Of a stretch of DNA of 64,000 bases, positions 61,172 through 64,000 are shown in pieces. Numbering within the stretch: position 1 is the first letter of the stretch; every line of letters starts with the position of its first letter. The stretch covers positions 1-64,000 of the forward strand of contig JBBQXK010000002.1 in the NCBI GenBank assembly GCA_038209775.1, given 5' to 3'. Origin of the DNA: JBBQXK01 sp038209775 (GTDB taxonomy: Bacteria > Pseudomonadota > Alphaproteobacteria > Rhodobacterales > Rhodobacteraceae). Made by a program: the position numbers and the translations under genes. Below the pieces are notes generated by a model, which made no database searches, was not told the DNA's origin, and saw only the letters and a list, made by a program, of their open reading frames with translations.

Positions 61172-62062
61172 ATGACCGACACTCGCCACCGCATCGCAGC
61201 CCTTCCCTGCTGGCAGGGCATCCCCATCTCCGAGCCTATGGGCGGCGGCCTGTCCAACGAGATCTGGAAGGTCACGGATTGCGCGGGCTCGCATGTCGTG
61301 CGGTTCGGCGCGGACTACCCCTTTCACCACGTCAGCCGCGAGCGCGAGGCGATGACGGCGCGGGCGGCGCATGCGGCGGGTTTTGCCCCGGCGGTTGTGT
61401 ATACCGGGCCAGGCGTGATGGTGACCACCTTTGTGGCCGCCCGCACCTGGGAAGCAGCGGATGTACGCGCTAATCCGCAGCGCATCGCAGACCTTCTGCG
61501 CCGATTCAACACGACGATGGGGCCGCGCATATCGGGCACCGCTGCATTCTTCTGGGTGTTCCATGTGGTGCGCGACTATGCCCGCACGCTGACCGAAGGT
61601 GACAGCCGCTTTGCCCCCGACCTGCCGCGTCTTCTGGCGCTCAACACCGCGCTGGAGGGCACCCAGCCTCCGCTGCCAATTGTCTTTGCGCACAATGACC
61701 TGTTGCCCGCGAACATCCTCGATGACGGCCAACGCCTGTGGCTGATCGACTACGAATACGCAGGCTTCTCGACGCCGATGTTCGATCTGGCCGGTGCCGC
61801 GTCCAACGCCATGATGGACGATGCGCAGGCATCGGCCCTTTTGACCGCCTATCTCGGCCACCCCCCCGACGACGTCCTGCAACGCGCCTTTGACGCGATG
61901 CAGGTGGCCAGCCTGCTGCGTGAGGCTGCCTGGGCCATGGTGTCGGCCCTGCATCTGGCCGCACCCGGGGTGGACTATCATGCCTATGCGGCGGAAAACC
62001 TGACCCGCCTTGACGCAGCCCTTGACCGCTACCAATCCCGCCACGGAAAGCTGATCCCATGA
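61172..62062 (+). CDS. Choline/ethanolamine-kinase-like phosphotransferase
   Basis: This 296-residue aminoglycoside-phosphotransferase/choline-kinase-fold protein has the N-lobe glycine loop GGGLSNEIWKV near residue 24, the catalytic loop IVFAHNDLLPANILDDGQ (Brenner motif HND..P.N) near residue 170, and the metal-binding LIDYEYAGFSTPMFDL (DYE). Choline or ethanolamine phosphorylation is likely. The next gene begins within its stop codon (ATGA), and that gene is of the dimethylglycine-oxidising type, suggesting methylated amine metabolism. Confidence 0.87.
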   Translation: MTDTRHRIAALPCWQGIPISEPMGGGLSNEIWKVTDCAGSHVVRFGADYPFHHVSREREAMTARAAHAAGFAPAVVYTGPGVMVTTFVAARTWEAADVRANPQRIADLLRRFNTTMGPRISGTAAFFWVFHVVRDYARTLTEGDSRFAPDLPRLLALNTALEGTQPPLPIVFAHNDLLPANILDDGQRLWLIDYEYAGFSTPMFDLAGAASNAMMDDAQASALLTAYLGHPPDDVLQRAFDAMQVASLLREAAWAMVSALHLAAPGVDYHAYAAENLTRLDAALDRYQSRHGKLIP

Positions 62063-64000
62063 CCCTGCCCACCCAAGCCCAGATCGTCGTCATCGGCGGG
62101 GGCATCATCGGATGTTCCACCGCCTATCACCTGGCACGCGACCACAAGGCCGATGTGATCCTGCTGGAGCAGGGCAAGCTCACCTCGGGGTCGACCTGGC
62201 ATGCGGCGGGGCTGGTCGGGCAGTTGCGGTCATCGGCGTCGATCACCAAGGTGCTGAAGTATTCGGTCGATCTTTACAAGCGGCTGGATGCCGAGACAGG
62301 ATTGCAGACCGGGTGGAAGATGTCGGGCTGCCTGCGGCTGGCCACCACGCCCGACCGCTGGACCGAATACCGGCGCCTTGCCACCACCGCCCGCAGTTTC
62401 GGGATGGAGATGGATCTTGTGTCCCCCGATGAGGTCAAACGGATGTGGCCGCTGATGGACACATCCGACCTGATCGGCGCGTCCTGGCTGCCGACCGACG
62501 GGCAGGCCAGCCCGTCCGACATCACCCAAAGCCTTGCCAAGGGCGCCCGGATGCACGGTGCGAAGATCGTGGAAGGCGTCCGCGTGACGGGATTTGTGAT
62601 GGAGGCGGGGCGCATCACCCATGTGCAGACGACCGAAGGCTCCATCGAATGTGACACCGTGGTGAACTGTGCCGGCCAATGGGCGCGGCAGGTTGGGGCG
62701 ATGGCGGGCATCAACGTGCCGCTGCAGCCCATGAAACACCAGTACATCATCACCGACCGCATCCCCGGCCTGTCGCCCGACGCCCCCACCCTGCGCGACC
62801 CCGACCGCCGTACCTATTTCAAGGAAGAGGTTGGCGGTCTGGTGATGGGCGGATACGAGCCCAACCCGCAACCCTGGGTGACGGGCGATGTGCCCGACGA
62901 CTGGGAGTTCCGGCTGTTCGGTGACGATTACGACCATTTCGAGCAGCATCTGGAACAGGCCATCGCCCGTATCCCGGCGCTGGCCGATACCGGCGTCAAG
63001 CAGATGATCAACGGGTCAGAAAGCTTCACGCCAGACGGCAACTTCATCCTCGGCCGCGCGCCTGAGTGTTCGAACATGTACGTCGGCGCCGGCTTCAACG
63101 CCTTTGGTATCGCTTCCGGGGGGGGTGCGGGGTGGGTGCTGGCGGAATGGGCCATGCGGGGCGAGGCGCCGCTGGACCTGTGGGCGGTGGATATCCTGCG
63201 CTTTTCAGGGCTGCACCGGGATCGGCAATGGGTGCTGGACCGCACGCTTGAGGCTTATGGCAAACACTACACCGTGGGCTTCCCGCATGAGGAATACACC
63301 TCGGCCCGCCCCCGCATCACCTCGCCCCTTTATGCGCGATTGCAGGCGGCTGGTGCGGTGTTCGGGTCGAAACTGGGGTGGGAAAGGCCGAACTGGTTTG
63401 CGCCTGCGGGGGCACCGGCGCAGGATGTCTACAGCATGGGGCGGCAGAACTGGTTCGATGCGGTCGGCGCCGAACATGCCCATGTGCGGCAGGCGGTCGG
63501 CGTCTTTGACCAATCGTCATTCGCCAAGTACGAGGTGACGGGGCCGGAGGCCGCCGCAGCGCTGGACCATGTCTGTGCAGGCGATATCCTGAAGCCGCCG
63601 GGCCGGGTAACCTATACCCAATGCCTGAATTCGCGCGGCGGGATCGAGGCTGATCTGACCGTGGCACGTCTGGCCGAGGACAGGTTCTATATCGTCACCG
63701 GCACCGGGTTCCGCACCCACGACGCCAGTTGGATCACCCGCCAACTGCCCCCCGGCGTGACCCTGACCGATGTGACCGAAGATTGGGGGACGCTGTCGCT
63801 GATGGGCCCCTTGTCGCGCGCGGTGCTGGAACGCGTGACGGATGCAGATGTGACGAACGCCGCGTTTCCGTTTGGCCATATCCGCACGCTGGACATCGCC
63901 GGGGTCACTGTGCGAGCGATTCGGATCACCTATGTGGGCGAGCTTGGGTGGGAACTGCATGTGGCTTTGGCCGATCTTGGCACGGTCTATGACGCGCTGA
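62059..64000 (+). CDS. Dimethylglycine/sarcosine dehydrogenase-type flavoprotein, 3' end beyond window
   Basis: This gene runs off the right edge after 647 codons, still open. The N-terminal FAD motif IVVIGGGIIGCSTAYHLARD is at residues 9-28. GSTWHAAGL at 44-52 includes His48, the position that carries covalent FAD in dimethylglycine dehydrogenase. A DAO domain extends to about residue 400, then a GcvT-like folate-binding domain begins (for example WFDAVGAEHAHVRQAVGVFD). Such proteins oxidise N-methyl groups and pass the carbon to tetrahydrofolate. ATG overlaps the phosphotransferase stop by four bases. Full length is expected near 810 residues. Confidence 0.9.
   Translation, partial: MTLPTQAQIVVIGGGIIGCSTAYHLARDHKADVILLEQGKLTSGSTWHAAGLVGQLRSSASITKVLKYSVDLYKRLDAETGLQTGWKMSGCLRLATTPDRWTEYRRLATTARSFGMEMDLVSPDEVKRMWPLMDTSDLIGASWLPTDGQASPSDITQSLAKGARMHGAKIVEGVRVTGFVMEAGRITHVQTTEGSIECDTVVNCAGQWARQVGAMAGINVPLQPMKHQYIITDRIPGLSPDAPTLRDPDRRTYFKEEVGGLVMGGYEPNPQPWVTGDVPDDWEFRLFGDDYDHFEQHLEQAIARIPALADTGVKQMINGSESFTPDGNFILGRAPECSNMYVGAGFNAFGIASGGGAGWVLAEWAMRGEAPLDLWAVDILRFSGLHRDRQWVLDRTLEAYGKHYTVGFPHEEYTSARPRITSPLYARLQAAGAVFGSKLGWERPNWFAPAGAPAQDVYSMGRQNWFDAVGAEHAHVRQAVGVFDQSSFAKYEVTGPEAAAALDHVCAGDILKPPGRVTYTQCLNSRGGIEADLTVARLAEDRFYIVTGTGFRTHDASWITRQLPPGVTLTDVTEDWGTLSLMGPLSRAVLERVTDADVTNAAFPFGHIRTLDIAGVTVRAIRITYVGELGWELHVALADLGTVYDAL

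Overview
The window looks like a chromosomal segment of a high-GC alphaproteobacterium of the Rhodobacteraceae type (Paracoccus/Rhodobacter relatives). The signs are a polyhydroxybutyrate pair (phaA-phaB), the 50-residue subunit IV of an aa3 cytochrome oxidase, a long-chain polyprenyl diphosphate synthase with a COQ9 homologue (ubiquinone), ETF-ubiquinone oxidoreductase, a PhoX phosphatase, and very compact operons with many 4-base start/stop overlaps. No rRNA, tRNA, CRISPR, phage or insertion sequence was recognised.

Layout. 1-7.3 kb: PHB genes, an EAL-domain protein, tag, a DMT exporter, a DUF465 peptide, an adenine-N6 methyltransferase and the polyprenyl synthase. 7.3-25.8 kb: core metabolism and housekeeping (Lrp/AsnC regulator, phoX, ald, mscL, Sua5, acyl-CoA dehydrogenase plus metallo-hydrolase, CoxIV peptide, GNAT, greA, ETF-QO, TPR protein, ispE, barstar, rpsU, COQ9, quinone oxidoreductase). 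26.0-34.0 kb: a complete type I secretion operon on the minus strand, in the order adhesin, TolC, ABC ATPase, HlyD adaptor; the adhesin has a BapA-like N-terminus, a 13-glycine linker and seven Ig-like repeats. 34.2-34.5 kb: a promoter, an 18-codon ORF whose ribosome-binding site is complementary to the entire 16S 3' tail, and a terminator-like hairpin, which together make a candidate small gene. 34.5-44.8 kb: VUT transporter, phytase-like esterase, mepA, UMF1 transporter, thioesterase, YggT, recQ, tspO, EamA, mnmD and an FAD oxidoreductase.

44.8-61.0 kb is one 16-kb minus-strand array of 13 genes, mostly overlapping. In order of transcription it encodes a molybdenum-hydroxylase FAD subunit, a fused [2Fe-2S]/molybdopterin subunit, a 6-hydroxynicotinate-reductase-like Fe-S protein, a UPF0280 (ApbE-like) protein, a DUF1185 protein, a multispanning membrane protein, a complete branched-chain-type ABC importer, and both subunits of an ATP-dependent hydantoinase/oxoprolinase. 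Import, ring hydroxylation, ring reduction and cyclic-amide hydrolysis together suggest an N-heterocycle catabolic pathway that I cannot match to a described one. This is the best candidate for a new system here. A phosphotransferase and a truncated dimethylglycine/sarcosine-dehydrogenase-type gene diverge from it and run off the right end.

A second theme is a dispersed repeat: a GC-rich hairpin followed by a conserved tail close to GTATTTGGGCAAAGAAGAA. Ten tail copies occur, mostly at gene ends. Two full-length palindromic copies sit at 7.3 and 25.9 kb in opposite orientation. Three copies have become coding sequence, including one that forms the linker of the fused molybdenum hydroxylase.
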